Of a DNA stretch of 64,000 nt, positions 40,912-51,511 are shown one piece after another (within the stretch, counting starts at the first letter, position 1; each line of letters starts with the position of its first letter). The notes under the pieces are model-generated. The model did not search any database. It was not told the origin of the DNA and saw nothing but the letters and a program-made list of their open reading frames with translations. The translations under genes were made by a program, and so were the position numbers. Source of the DNA: Bradyrhizobium lupini (GTDB lineage Bacteria; Pseudomonadota; Alphaproteobacteria; Rhizobiales; Xanthobacteraceae); NCBI RefSeq assembly GCF_040939785.1, contig NZ_CP162553.1, positions 2,480,001 to 2,544,000 on the forward strand, in the 5' to 3' direction.

Positions 40912-41742
40912 TCAAGTATTGCGGATTCCACGCAGGCGCTCCGAGCGCCACCGCAGTAGCTCGATAGTGGTCAGCACGACGATAGAGAACAATGTTAGTA
41001 TGGTCGCGGCGGCAATGATCGTCGGGCTGATCTCCTCGCGAATGCCGGAAAACATGACTTTTGGCAAGGTCCGCTGCTCGGCGCCAGCGACAAAAAGAGT
41101 GACCACAACCTCGTCGAACGAAGTGAGGAAGGCGAAGAGCGAACCAGAGATCATCCCCGGAAGTATGAGAGGCAAGGTGACCTTAAGGAAGGCGGTGACC
41201 GGCGTCGCACCGAGCCCAGCGGCTGCTCGGGTCAGCGAGTGGTCGAAACCCGTCAGCGTCGCAAGCACTGTGATGACAACGAAGGGTGTGGCCAGGGTGG
41301 TGTGCGCCAGTACTAATCCAGCATAGCTGTTGAGCAATCCCACATCGGCATAAAAGAAATACATCCCGACCGCTGTGATCACGATCGGCACGATGATGGG
41401 CGAGATCAGAACGGTCATCACCGCCGTTCGCCAGGGAAACTTTGGCCGGCTAAGCCCAAGCGCGGCCAGCGTGCCTAGCACGGTCGACAGCAGTGTCACC
41501 GATACAGCGACGAAGATCGAATTGTACAGCGCGCCTTGCCACCGGACGGTAAGAAAGAAGTCCTGATACCACCGCAGCGAGAGCCTCGGCAACGGATAAG
41601 TGAAGAAAGGTACGGAATTGAATGAGAGCGGGACAACCACGAAGATCGGCGCAATCAGAAATAACAGCACCATAGCGCACAACATCCGGTGCAGGCAGTA
41701 CCAGGTCTTCTCCATCGGAGAAGCATAGGCGGACGCAGCCAT
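40912..41742 (-). CDS. PotC-like ABC permease
   Basis: A 276-aa permease of the spermidine/putrescine family with six membrane segments. N-terminus MAASAYASPMEKTWYCLHRM, periplasmic SFNSVPFFTYPLPRLSLRWY (PotC-like), EAA loop AAAGLGATPVTAFLKVTLPL and FAFLTSFDEVVVTLFVAG, which is diagnostic. ATG at 41742 has GGTGA upstream; a GTG at 41751 overlaps the potB-like stop and is an alternative. Last gene of the importer unit. Confidence 0.92.
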   Translation of the reverse strand: MAASAYASPMEKTWYCLHRMLCAMVLLFLIAPIFVVVPLSFNSVPFFTYPLPRLSLRWYQDFFLTVRWQGALYNSIFVAVSVTLLSTVLGTLAALGLSRPKFPWRTAVMTVLISPIIVPIVITAVGMYFFYADVGLLNSYAGLVLAHTTLATPFVVITVLATLTGFDHSLTRAAAGLGATPVTAFLKVTLPLILPGMISGSLFAFLTSFDEVVVTLFVAGAEQRTLPKVMFSGIREEISPTIIAAATILTLFSIVVLTTIELLRWRSERLRGIRNT

Positions 41743-41747
41743 CGTTC

Positions 41748-42995
41748 TCACCCCATCTTAATCCGGTCGACACCGACTAACTTATTGAAGAAGTAGTAGA
41801 GTAGCAGCGTCGCAGTGAGCAGGATCGCGCCGAGCGCTGAGGCCATGCCCCAATTGAGTTCCTCGTTGGTATAGTGAGCGACGAAAGAACTTACCATTTG
41901 GTCCGCCGGTCCCCCGACAAGCGCGGGTGTTATGTAGTAGCCCAAGCATAGGATAAAGGTCAGCAGGCAGCCGGCGGCAATGCCTGGCAGAGTCTGGGGA
42001 AAGTAGACTTTCCAAAAGGCGTAAAAGGGTCCCGCGCCGAGCGAGCGAGCCGCACGGACATAAATCGGTGAGATCGTCTTCATAACGCTGTAGATCGGGA
42101 GGAGTGTCACGGGCAGCTGGATGTGGCTCATAGCCACGATGGTCCCGATCCGGTTATATATGAGCTCGGCTGGCTGCGATATGACGTGCAGGGCCATCAA
42201 CGTGTCGTTGACAACGCCATGCTGCTGCAGGAGCACGACCCAAGCGGTGGTGCGCACCAGCACCGATGTCCAGAACGGCAACACGACCAGGATCATCAGA
42301 AGATTGCTGGACTTGCGCGGCAATGTCGCGAGAAGATACGCCACCGGAAAGCCGAGCAGCAAGGTCACAACGCTTACGGCGATGCTGATGCCAAGGGTAC
42401 GCAAGAAAACGTCGCGAAATATCGCGTTCTCCGGGGGCGAGGCGACGATCCTGCTGTCGGGGCTATATTGGTAGTCGACGGAGCGCAGGAGGTAATAGCC
42501 TGTATAGGCTGAGGTTCCGCGCTTGAGCAGGCTCCAGACGCCGTGCTGGCCCCAGAGTGGGCTGGTTTCGATCAGCGCCTCCCTGTAGGGGCCGTCGGAA
42601 AGTTTGCTCACCTTGCGCGCGCTCGATATCACCTCGCTGAGAGAGCCGGGTAGTTCATAATTTATGCGCTTGCCAATCACGGACGCCGTCCTCTGAGCTG
42701 AAGACTCTTTCAGGTCGCCCGCCAAGGCGGCATAGACAGCCTCGCCTGGAAGATCCGAGCCATCCCAGGCGTCAAGCGCCCTCATGGTTCGTGGCATAAG
42801 CTTCAGGAGCGTATTATCGTGGACCGCGTTGAACATCATCCGGCCGATTGGCAAGACGAAGGTGGTCAGGACGAACAGCAGAAGCGGAAGAACGAGGATA
42901 AAGGCTTTGAGTTTCTGGCGGCGCTCGACCCGCCGCAGCTTTAGGCGCAGAGGCACGTCTTCTAGATTGCCGGTGTGGGCGGCTATCGTCGCCAT
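41748..42995 (-). CDS. PotB-like ABC permease
   Basis: A 415-aa permease, longer than E. coli PotB because about 130 residues sit in the first periplasmic loop (from VHDNTLLKLMPRTMRALDAW to NAIFRDVFLRTLG). The rest is regular, with LPFWTSVLVRTTAWVVLL and EAA loop RAARSLGAGPFYAFWKVYFP. ATG at 42995 (MATIAAHTGN) with GAGAGA upstream. Such long loops occur in rhizobial PotB homologues of unknown substrate. Confidence 0.92.
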   Translation of the reverse strand: MATIAAHTGNLEDVPLRLKLRRVERRQKLKAFILVLPLLLFVLTTFVLPIGRMMFNAVHDNTLLKLMPRTMRALDAWDGSDLPGEAVYAALAGDLKESSAQRTASVIGKRINYELPGSLSEVISSARKVSKLSDGPYREALIETSPLWGQHGVWSLLKRGTSAYTGYYLLRSVDYQYSPDSRIVASPPENAIFRDVFLRTLGISIAVSVVTLLLGFPVAYLLATLPRKSSNLLMILVVLPFWTSVLVRTTAWVVLLQQHGVVNDTLMALHVISQPAELIYNRIGTIVAMSHIQLPVTLLPIYSVMKTISPIYVRAARSLGAGPFYAFWKVYFPQTLPGIAAGCLLTFILCLGYYITPALVGGPADQMVSSFVAHYTNEELNWGMASALGAILLTATLLLYYFFNKLVGVDRIKMG

Positions 42996-43070
42996 CGATT
43001 CTCTCTCAGTTCGACCATTGGAGACGGCGAGGAAGACTGACGCCCTCCCCGCCATTCTTATTCTTTCCCG

Positions 43071-44129
43071 TTACTTTGCGAGCCAGGCGGTAAAGCGTTG
43101 GCGCAGTTCGTCGCCCCTCTCGCTCCAAAAGCTTGAGTCGCTCAGTACAACTCTATCCATATGCTGAGGCGCATTCGGAAGGTTAGGCAGCATGGTCGGA
43201 TCAACAAGTGCGATCGCGTCCCTGTTGCCCGTTCCTGATGCGGTGTTGTTCGCCACGTCGGCCTGTGGCTGGGGCCTACCGGCGAAAGCGAGGAATTTGT
43301 AGGCCGCGTCTAGTCTCGAACTGCCCTTCGGAATAACCCAGGCGTTCCCGGTCAGCACCGCAGCATCCCACATGATCTCAAAATGCTTGCCCGAGTTCTT
43401 GTTGGCATCATAGACTCGAGTGGTCCAGGAGTCAGTCATGACAACCTGACCATCGGCGAGAAGCTGCGGTGCCTGGGCGCCGGCCGTCCACCAGATGATG
43501 TCCTTCTTGATCGTATCGAGCTTGCTGAAAGCGCGGTCCACGCCTTCCGGCGTGCGGAGAACCTTGTAGACATCCTTGATGGGCACACCGTCAGCAATCA
43601 AGGCCCATTCGACGGGAGGACTCTTGTACAGTCCTCTCTTGCCAGGAAATTTCTTCAGATCGAAGAAATCGGCGATTGTCTTCGGGCCATTTGATAGCTT
43701 GTCCCTGTCATAGATAACAATAGTCGCAGCGCCGCCGGCCGGCACTCCGCACTCCGTGTAGTTGGCGTCCTCGAATTTGTCTGGATCGAGGCCCAGCTTC
43801 TTCCAGTCGAGCGTTTCGATAGTACCTTCCGCGCACAATTGCCGGACCCCCGACTCGGTGGCGTAAACCACGTCCCAACTCACGGTCTTGGTTTCGACCA
43901 TCGCGCGGATCTTGGCGAGCCCGTAATCGTACTCGGCTTCATTGACCTTGATCCCGCTCGCCCTTGAGAAGGGGTCGAAAACGACTTTACGCAGGACCTT
44001 CTGAAAGGACCCGCCGCCACCTGTGACCGTGAGTTGATCCTCCGCAAACGCGGGATTCGGGGGCGCGAGCATACCCGCTGTCAGGCCAACCAAGGCCAGG
44101 ACGCTCATACGCATCAATGACTTCCTCAT
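43071..44129 (-). CDS. PotD-like ABC binding protein
   Basis: A 352-aa periplasmic binding protein. Sec signal peptide MRKSLMRMSVLALVGLTAGM to PAFA near residue 29. Mature part starts EDQLTVTGGGGSFQKVLR; RVYDANKNSG and WVIPKGSSRLDAAYKFLAFA are family regions. GGGAGA lies about 10 bases upstream of the ATG. It should capture a small charged compound for the PotABC-like subunits encoded around it. A dead close relative sits at 45.9-46.7 kb. Confidence 0.92.
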   Translation of the reverse strand: MRKSLMRMSVLALVGLTAGMLAPPNPAFAEDQLTVTGGGGSFQKVLRKVVFDPFSRASGIKVNEAEYDYGLAKIRAMVETKTVSWDVVYATESGVRQLCAEGTIETLDWKKLGLDPDKFEDANYTECGVPAGGAATIVIYDRDKLSNGPKTIADFFDLKKFPGKRGLYKSPPVEWALIADGVPIKDVYKVLRTPEGVDRAFSKLDTIKKDIIWWTAGAQAPQLLADGQVVMTDSWTTRVYDANKNSGKHFEIMWDAAVLTGNAWVIPKGSSRLDAAYKFLAFAGRPQPQADVANNTASGTGNRDAIALVDPTMLPNLPNAPQHMDRVVLSDSSFWSERGDELRQRFTAWLAK

Positions 44130-44220
44130 GGTCTATTCTCTCCCCTCTATGCCGCCACCGGATGGAGGCGGCGCCGCCGAAGACCTCGACCAGCGTGCTC
44201 CGACGAAGCCTCGGCCGTCG

Positions 44221-45459
44221 TCACGGTACGTTGAGGGCCCGGCAATCCTCAGTTTTCCAGCCGATGGTAATCACCGCACCGGGCTCGATCAGTACCGCCC
44301 CTTCCGAATTCGGCAGCTTCACCACGAAATCATCATGACCGCAGACCGAAACCCGGGCGCGCACGTGGTCACCCAAATAGATCACTTCCCCAACTTGCGC
44401 GCTGAAGACATTGGGCAACGAGCCTGGCGCCGGGTTCAACTTCACCCGCTCCGGTCGCAATGACAGCACCGTCGGCTGGCCGATCGCCTCGACGTTGATC
44501 GCCAGCGCGTGCACGTTGCCCGCGCCCGGAATTTCTACCTCACAGTTCGCTCCATTCATCGTTACGACCTTGCCGTGCAACCGATTGTTTTCGCCGATGA
44601 ACTGGGCGACGAAAGCGTTCCGCGGCCGCTCGTAGAGCTCAGCGGGCGCAGCGAGCTGCTTGATGGCTCCTTCATTGAACACCGCTATGCGATCAGACAT
44701 GGTCAGGGCCTCGCTCTGATCGTGCGTCACGTAAACTACGGTGACGCCGAGACCCTCATGGATATGCTTGATCTCGAGTTGCATATGTTCGCGCAGTTGC
44801 TTGTCGAGCGCCCCAAGCGGCTCGTCCATCAGCACGAGCTTGGGATCGAATACGAGCGCACGGGCGAGCGCGACGCGCTGCTGCTGTCCGCCTGAAAGCT
44901 GGCCAGGCCGGCGCCCGCCATAAGGGCCAAGCCGGACCATCTCGAGAGCCCGCTTGATCTTAGCCTCTCTCTCCAGCTTTCCAAGTCTTCGCACCTTAAG
45001 TGGGAAGGCGAGGTTCTCCTCGACGGTCATATGCGGAAACAGCGCGTAATTTTGGAACACCATACCGATGTCGCGCTTGTGCGGCGGCATATTGTCGATC
45101 GACCGCCCAGCCAGGAGGATCGAGCCATGGGTGGGAGCCTCGAAACCGGCGAGCATCATGAGGGTGGTCGTCTTGCCAGAGCCAGAAGGCCCAAGCATCG
45201 TCAGAAACTCACCTCGTGCAATGTCCAGGTTGAGATCCTTAACGACCAGCGTATCGCCATCGTATGTCTTTTGAACGCCACGAAACGCCACAAACATATC
45301 ATTCGCGCCTAGCATCACCCCTCTTCCCTCCGCGGCCCGTGGCGCGGCGTCGGTTGCGGCACTCGTGGATGAGCCGACCACAATCTCCTTCTTGATGAAC
45401 TGCAGGTTCTTGCGTGCGCCGCCCACGCCGCGGAGACGGGCCGGCATGACGCTATTCAT
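44221..45459 (-). CDS. PotA-like ABC ATPase
   Basis: A 412-aa ATPase with Walker [10 protein letters not shown] (90-98), signature [16 protein letters not shown], Walker [14 protein letters not shown]-loop VTHDQSEAL and a C-terminal TOBE domain ([25 protein letters not shown]). A 50-residue N-terminal extension precedes the ABC domain; GGGAGA upstream of 45459 supports this long start. First gene of the intact importer unit (potA, potD, potB, potC-like). Confidence 0.93.
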   Translation of the reverse strand: MNSVMPARLRGVGGARKNLQFIKKEIVVGSSTSAATDAAPRAAEGRGVMLGANDMFVAFRGVQKTYDGDTLVVKDLNLDIARGEFLTMLGPSGSGKTTTLMMLAGFEAPTHGSILLAGRSIDNMPPHKRDIGMVFQNYALFPHMTVEENLAFPLKVRRLGKLEREAKIKRALEMVRLGPYGGRRPGQLSGGQQQRVALARALVFDPKLVLMDEPLGALDKQLREHMQLEIKHIHEGLGVTVVYVTHDQSEALTMSDRIAVFNEGAIKQLAAPAELYERPRNAFVAQFIGENNRLHGKVVTMNGANCEVEIPGAGNVHALAINVEAIGQPTVLSLRPERVKLNPAPGSLPNVFSAQVGEVIYLGDHVRARVSVCGHDDFVVKLPNSEGAVLIEPGAVITIGWKTEDCRALNVP

Positions 45460-45871
45460 TATCTTCTCCCAACCTGCGCTCCTTCCAATCTGCTTTCTTG
45501 ACCCACGTCCCTAGGGTTCGGGGTTTTTTCTTTGTGAAGTACTATCGGGCTACTCGAGGCGAATTCAGTCAATATGACTGCTTGATTGGCCGAAATGCTG
45601 CGCCGAATAGACCGGATGCGAAGATTCGTCTCAAAGGCCCTTTCTGAACCATTAGGATACGATAGCTTGGCTCACGTTGCCCCGAGCACCGCCCGACACC
45701 ATGCGTATTCCGATGCGCCGGCCACTGATTTCGGCACGATGCCGACCAGGCATTTCGAATTATCCGGACGGGATTTCGATCTTCCCGGACCGATTTCGCT
45801 CCGCGCCTGGGTCACCTTGAAGTTTGCGACGGGAGCCGTGAAGCTCATCTGTAGCTGCTGTCCCGCACAGC
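45460..45871. other. Gap before the importer unit
   Basis: About 410 bases between the decayed binding-protein gene and the ATPase gene. The right part is probably the decayed 3' end of that pseudogene. The left part should hold the promoter of the importer unit. No clear boxes. Confidence 0.35.
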
Positions 45872-46662
45872 TTACGCTTGTTGTCGCCATTGAACTCGAT
45901 GCGGTAGGTCTAGGCGGCCGAGGATGGCGTTGACTGTGATGACCGGGATTTGGTCGGTGAGAAGGTAGCGGCGGGTGCCCTGGCCGTCGGCGAGTAGCGG
46001 CGGCGGCTGCGCGCCGGACGTCCACCAGACAGCGTCCTTCTTCCTTGTCGAGCTTTTTAAAGGCGCGGTCGACGTCGTCGGGCGCTTTGAGGAGCTTATA
46101 CACGTCCTCAATGGCCACGCCGTCGGCGATCAGTGCCCATTCGAGGTTGCCGACAGGGGTCTTGTTCCGTCCGCGGGCGCCAGGGATTTTCTTTGTGTCG
46201 AACAGGCCGGCAATTGTCGTCGGGCCATTCGCCAACTTAGCCTTGTCATAGGCGATCACGGTGGCAGACGCCAGTGACGGCACACCGCAGTCCTGCTGAT
46301 CACCGGTCATGAACTTGGTCCGGTCAAGACCCAGCATCTTCCAATCGATGGTCTCGAGAAGACCCTCGGCGCACATTTGGATGGCCTGCCTACCGCTGCT
46401 GTCGACCACATCCCAGCTCACGCCCTTGGACTCGACCATGGACTTTGGCAATCTCGCCGCTCTATTCGTCCTCGATGATCTTTATGCCGGTTGCCTTCGA
46501 GAACGGCTCGAAATAAGAGTTCCCCTCGCTCATCTGCACGGACCCGCCCCAAAAGACGATCGTCAACTGATTGTCCGCAAAAGCAGGGTTTGCCGGCATC
46601 AACGCGCTCGACGCCAAGACTGTCAGGGCCAGGACGCTAGCATTTACTAGGAAGGTCGTCAT
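45872..46662 (-). pseudogene. PotD-like binding protein, disrupted
   Basis: A near copy of the binding protein at 43.1-44.1 kb. Start at 46662 (MTTFLVNASVLALTVLASSA) with a signal peptide to PAFA and DNQLTIVFWGGSVQMSEG; a TAG after IKIIEDE (about 46463) and a frameshift follow; then MVESKGVSWDVVDSSGRQAI and NLEWALIADGVAIEDVYKLL are in a second frame; another shift near 46040 leads to VWWTSGAQPPPLLADGQ. The C-terminal third is unrecognisable. Confidence 0.85.
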
Positions 46663-46807
46663 CGCCGTCTTCCTTTCTCCCGTGTATGCCCCGGGATAGG
46701 AGCGACATTATTTGGACTGCCCCGACATAGCATCGTGTGGATCGAGTGCCCGGCAATCCTCAGTTTTTCAACGCCTCGATGACACTCACCGAGGCGTCAA
46801 ACGATCA

Positions 46808-47179
46808 TCACCCGCGCTTGCGATAAGCCACGCAATCGATCTCAACGAAAGCGTCGGGCACCAGCAGCTGCACCGCAATCGTCGTCCGGGCAGGCTGATT
46901 ATTGGTGAAGACTTTCGCGTACTCCTGGTTCATCGCGTTGTAGTCGGCCGGCGAGGCCAAGGAGACAGTGCACCGGACCACGTCCGATACCGTCAGCCCA
47001 TTCTCCGAGAGCACGCCCGCTATGTTCTTGAGCGACTGCCTGGTCTGCGCAGCGACGCGCTCTTCTCGGGATTCACCTGCGCCGGAGCGATTCGGAATAT
47101 TGAGGCCGAACTGCCCCGAAACAAACACCAAATCGCCGGCAAACACCGCCTCGCGCCAAGTAACCGTAGGGTCAAGCAT
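46808..47179 (-). CDS. RidA-family (YjgF/UK114) protein
   Basis: A 123-aa trimeric enzyme family that hydrolyses reactive enamines/imines formed by PLP enzymes or amino-acid oxidases. Key features: GDLVFVSGQFGLN, Q-rich helix TRQSLKNIAGVLSENGL, and the substrate-carboxylate Arg (R98) in NQPARTTIAV, followed by VEIDCVAYRKR. GGAAAGG lies before the ATG at 47179. It lies between two importer-related genes on the same strand, so it may clear by-products of the imported compound's breakdown. Confidence 0.92.
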   Translation of the reverse strand: MLDPTVTWREAVFAGDLVFVSGQFGLNIPNRSGAGESREERVAAQTRQSLKNIAGVLSENGLTVSDVVRCTVSLASPADYNAMNQEYAKVFTNNQPARTTIAVQLLVPDAFVEIDCVAYRKRG

Positions 47180-47194
47180 AGCGCTTACCTTTCC

Positions 47195-47416
47195 TCATAT
47201 GTTTTGACTGGCGTGCGAAGCAACTGAAATGAGATCGCAAGAGATCAACATTCCGCGTAGGCTATTCCGCGTATCGCGCAGAATTTCAGCGAATTTTCTG
47301 GGCTCTAGCTGATTTTCGAGCGCATTTGCGTGCTTGAACAGAGTTTCGTCACGCGCTCGCGCAATTCGTTTCGAGGCGCCGTCCCATTTATTCTGTTGGA
47401 GCGAGCGGCTCGGCTA
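47195..47416 (-). pseudogene. 3' remnant of an unknown gene upstream of ridA
   Basis: An open stretch of about 73 codons (DGASKRIARARDETLFKHAN, LEPRKFAEILRDTRNSLRGM) ends in TGA at 47195, inside the ridA ribosome-binding region, as would be usual in an operon. A TAG interrupts the frame at its left. I do not recognise the family. Confidence 0.25.
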
Positions 47417-48556
47417 TGCCTCCGACGGAAACCGCCCCTTCTGCCGCACTGGTGTCGTCCGGATGAACCGAACCTCAGACGCTGACGGATGCTTGTCTGC
47501 AACCGCGACCTCGTCAGCCTGAAGCAATCAGCCACGTCGCGGATCCGTGCCGCCCCGCCGATTTGGGTCTGCTGGAGTCGACGGGCACTGGATGTTTGTC
47601 GCTCGCACGAAGAGCTCCCTCGATGGTGGCGCCCGGCGGGCAGAAGCAATCTCTTGCAAAGGTTGATTGCCGCACATAAACCCAATGCCGGCGCAAAGAT
47701 TACTGGGCCCGCCATTCCAGCATACGTTTCCCGATGTGCTCGAGATTCGTCGCACCATCGAGACGCTTGGCCGCAAGCCAACCGGAGTCCTCGTACAAGA
47801 CCTTGGCGGCATTCCCGGACTAATACTGAGCAGCGGAACCAGATCGGCGGGCAAATGATCGAGCTGGTGTGTGTTTGGGCCAGGATATCCGGTTCCCACA
47901 GTAGTTTCTGCAGCGATCGCAGCTCGATTTAAGAAAGCGACCAGCTTCTGCCCATTCTCGCTGTTCGCCCCCCTTGAGCACTGTTATGTACCCGTAATCA
48001 AGATATGCACCATCCCAAGCAATGCCTGTGGGAGCGCCTTGACGAATTGCATTGATCGCGCGACCGTCGTAGCAGCTTGTGATTGCAAGCTCCCGGTTCA
48101 TGAGCAACTGCGGTGGCTCGCCACCCGACGTCCACCGTAGGCGAGCAACTGCGCTGTTCCAAATACTGCTACTCCGTTCTTTAGACGAACCGCCGCGGGT
48201 ACGCGCTCCAGGGACTCGGCGTCCCAAACGCTGTAGTCAATGGGCGCGAACATGCCGGCTGCGTCCATCGTTGGATATTGCGAGCCTTGAATGAAGGCAA
48301 CGTCCCAATCGACGCGTCCTGCTGCGTTCATCGCCTTGACCTGAGGCTCGGCGACGTCGGCAATTAGGTCGATTATCTTGATCCCGGTTGTCTTGGTAAA
48401 GGGGTCCCAGACGTACTTGCGAATGCCCTGGGTAAACCCTCCTCCCACCGACTGAACGATGACTTCGCCGGAACCTGCAAGCCTGTCACTCGCAAAGGCC
48501 GCGGTGTTGCGAGCGACCACGGGAATGGTCATCGCGGCGGCCGCCGCCCGTAAGAC

Positions 48557-50073
48557 GTCGTCCGTTAAGAAGCCGAATTGAGCGGGAGCGGACAGGCAAG
48601 CGTATGCGATAGCTGGATCAGGAAGAGGCACAAGAGTTCTCTGAGCCAGGCGAGGATACGGCGGAAGTTGTGGCCGACTGCTGAGAGCACGACGTTGGCG
48701 GCGTCGCCGGCGCGGCCTTTGAGATAGCAGCGGCCAAGGTGACCTTCGGCCTTCAGATGTCCGATGATGGGCTCGATGGCGGAGCGGCGCCGGAACTCGC
48801 GCTTGATGGCGCCGAACACGCCGCGCTTCCGGCCCGAAATGTAGACGCGACGGGGATTTTGCGTGTCGTGGCCGCGATATCCCTTGTCGACATGGGCCCG
48901 CTCGATCGGACAGCCGGTGAGCGCCCCTTTCGATGACGTCCCGCAGGGTATGACCGTCGTAGGGATTATCGGGCAGCGACCTGGCGTGCAGTACGAACAG
49001 GCCACCGGGCGCCCGGCGGTTGTTGGTGACGATGGAGGCCTTCACGCCGAACTCGTAAGGGGCTGCGGCCTTGCCTTTGCCGATGCATTCCACCTCCGGG
49101 GCATAGAAGGAATAAAGCTTCCAGCCGCGCTGGCGCTGCTGCTGCGAGCGGATTCGCACGGCCCGGCCAAGCGGGAGGGCGAATGCCTCCTCCAGTGCCG
49201 GCTGGCCCTCGATCTTGCGGCGGATGTCGCGGATGATACGGCCGAGCCGGCTGCGCAGAATGCGCAACTGCCGCTGATGCCGGCTGAACTGTTTGGCATG
49301 GGCGTAGCGGCCCGCCATCATCGCGGCGGCCTTGGCCCACGAGAATAGGATTGCCGCAGCCTGACGGCGTGCCTTCTGGCCAGGCGGTTGAGCCCCTTGA
49401 TAGCCGCATGAAGCAGCTTGGCATCAGTCGGAAAGGTGATGGCCTTCGGCTGCACCGTGGTGTCGACGGTGACGCGCTTGAGGTCCTGGCCGCGTAACGC
49501 GCCGGCCTCGTGCGCCACCCGCAGGCTCTCCGCCAGCAGCAGCTCCAACTTGTCGCCGAGCCGCTTGCGCCAATGGCTCAGGTCCGAGCGCTCGTGCGGG
49601 AAGGCATGCTGAAAGAACTCTTGCCCGGTGAAGAACTGGAAATACGGGTCGTGAACCCAGCGCTCGCAAACGCCCTCATCGGACAGCCCGTAAGTGTGCT
49701 TGAGCAACAGCAGCCCGATCATGAACCGGGTCTCGATCCCGGGCCGGCCATTCTCGCTGTAGAGCGGCGCGACCTCGCCGTCGATCCAGTCCCAATCGAT
49801 CTTGCCGGCCAGCTGAACCAGCTCGTGCTTCATGTTGATGATCTGGTCCAGCCGCGCCCGGAACAGATCGTTCGATCCCGTCGTCCTGTGCTTCTTCGGT
49901 CGCATCGGCCCCTCCGATGCACCACAGAATCATGGTCCGCAGCGAAAGGGAATCCACAAACGAAAATTGCAAGGTTTGGGGGCCTCAAGCCCCCAATCCC
50001 TGCAATCTCAAATGCCGCCGCAACCGGAAAACTGACTCCTGCTCAATCGCTTAGAGCCTTGTTCACGGACGAC
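48557..50073 (-). mobile_element. IS5-family element with 6-bp flanking duplication
   Basis: About 1517 bp with inverted ends GTCGTCCGTTAAGAAG (left) and, read inward, GTCGTCCGTGAACAAG (right). TAAGAC flanks both sides (48551-48556 and 50074-50079); removing the element and one copy restores the reading frame of the Tat signal it interrupts. Its transposase is frameshifted twice. Confidence 0.85.
48565..49905 (-). pseudogene. IS5-family transposase, two frameshifts
   Basis: Starts at 49905 (MRPKKHRTTGSNDLFRARLD) and has the IS5 N-terminal domain (FMIGLLLLKHTYGLSDEGVC) and VTVDTTVQPKAITFPTDAK with the first catalytic Asp. Frame changes near 49345 (SYSR to MMAGRYAHAKQF) and again near 48915 (TLRDVIE to KGALTGCPIERAHVDKGYRG); DKGYRGHDT, then IKREFRRRSAIEPIIGHLK with the catalytic Glu, are in the third frame. 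Each break is explained by one base. The intact protein would be about 440 aa. Confidence 0.88.
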
Positions 50074-50139
50074 TAAGACGTTCCTGCGAGTAAGGCCGGA
50101 CCGTTGGTACCCCACATTGAAAAGAACTGGCTATGACAT

Positions 50140-50883
50140 ACCTCTCCAACTTTCATTTCATCGATAGAGCGGCTGCAACCTCTGGCCGAGTCACCATTCT
50201 CTATCCTTTGAGTTGGCGACGAGAGACGTCGAGCCAGCGCCACACATGATTATCCGATAGCAGTCGCCATGCTCGCGGGCTTATCGATCGATTGGCACAC
50301 ACATGGGCAGATCGGCACATTGCGCGCGGAAGCAGTCGGCTCGCCAGTAGTGATGCTATAATACGACATGATTGGCGAAGACGGCATCAAATGCCGATTG
50401 AGCGCACGATAACCCATGCAACCTGATGCACGCTCGATCATCATGCACCTCCCGCTCGCCGCTCGTCCAAGAGTAGCCCCTTGAGCGCACCCAGCCTTCG
50501 TCCCAAGACCGAGCGTAACGACACGTCGATACTCAATCCTGCAATTGGATTGGCACTCGCGCTGAAATCCTGCTTTGTAGCCGCATGTTCGCTGGAACTC
50601 CTCCGGCAAGCGCGAACCAATCGAAAGTCGTGGAGTTCGACTACGTGGTCGTCCCTGAAATACGCTGATTTCGGGCCGGCTTGACTAGGGTCGGACGTCG
50701 CCAGGACTTGCTGCAGGACGCGTGAGCACTAAACGAAGTAGCGGAAGTCCTAGCTAGGCCGCCTGGGGCGAGAACAGCATCGTTGGAAGACCTTGGCGGT
50801 GAATAGCTGACTTGCAATCCGGACGCGGCATTGTGGCCTGTTAACCATTCTGAGCGAGGATGCGCGCTAGATGCTATTGCCGA
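50140..50883. other. Stretch of 0.7 kb with no recognised gene
   Basis: Upstream of the dead binding-protein gene. A 119-codon minus-strand frame (50609-50250, with MSYYSITTGEPTASARN) lacks a start signal and relatives I know. Confidence 0.35.
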
Positions 50884-51080
50884 TCAACGCCTCGCTTTCC
50901 GAGATCGGCGGTTGATGCGCGGAACAAACAGGCCGAGCACGTCAGCCTTGCCTTCAATCTTGCGAGCGGACTCGCGGGCAATACGCCCGAAGTAAGTCGT
51001 AAGCGTCTTCAAGGCGCTGGCGGCACGCCTAAACTGCTTGGCATCGGCAAAGCGCCGGGAGTGATCAGCGCGCAGTGCAC
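50884..51080 (-). pseudogene. IS5-family transposase fragment
   Basis: The segment ADAKQFRRAASALKTLTTYF then GRIARESARKIEGKADV corresponds to HAKQFSRHQRQLRILRSRLG and RKIEGQPALEEAF of the IS5 element to its left. It is a short internal piece without catalytic residues, and the flanks do not continue it. Confidence 0.6.
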
Positions 51081-51511
51081 CTCGCGCGCCGGAATTCGCA
51101 GCGTGATGCCGACGCCATCGGAAACGCCGAAGCCGGCATTTCCGCGGGTTACGATTGAGCGGCAGTGCATCTACGCTTGGGCTAGACGGTGTCATCGATG
51201 AAGCTGCGTTGAGCTCGGATGGGCTTTGTAGCCACATTTTTCTGTCAACGAGAAGCTTTCGTGGAGCCCTGCGCGGCTCCTCGAGGTGCACTCACTCCAT
51301 CCAGCCAACTAGCGCTCGAATACCTGACGGAGCTAAAAAGTTCTGGGCGCGGCAATCTGGATGCGAGGCGTGCGTGGTAATGATTGGCGCGGCATCGTCG
51401 CACACGCGAGGCTCGTTGATCCCTGATTCTTGCGGAGCAACAATCAGGATCCTGGGTCCCGCGTGCGAGGACGAACATTCTGGTCCAGGCAATTCTTTAG
51501 CGCGATTCGCC
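51081..51511. other. Gap with no gene
   Basis: About 430 bases downstream of the D-2-hydroxyacid dehydrogenase gene. A 6-bp hairpin (GGAGCC-CTGCGC-GGCTCC) sits near 51262-51279 without a U-tract. No assignable frame. Confidence 0.35.

Larger units (their letters stand above)
47700..50139 (-). pseudogene. PotD-like Tat-exported binding protein, split by an IS and decayed
   Basis: A paralogue of the intact protein at 8.3-9.4 kb. The old start is ATG at 50139 with GGAGAGG before it; codon 3 is TAG. SGLTRRNVL (twin Arg) is cut by the IS at 50073-48557 and resumes in frame as RAAAAAMTIPVVARNTAAFA. GVAVFGTAQLLAYGG is then fused to RWTSGGEPPQLLMNRELAIT, a deletion of about 90 residues, and frame changes separate HQLDHLPADLVPLLS from the end DGATNLEHIGKRMLEWRAQ at 47700. 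Thus there is a nonsense codon, an insertion, a deletion and at least two frameshifts. Confidence 0.88.

Noticed and set aside
40614..40931. Possible ABC ATPase remnant downstream of the PotC-like permease
   Set aside because: Only a short VNGVTKS-like segment resembles an ATPase start; no Walker A, signature or Walker B is present.
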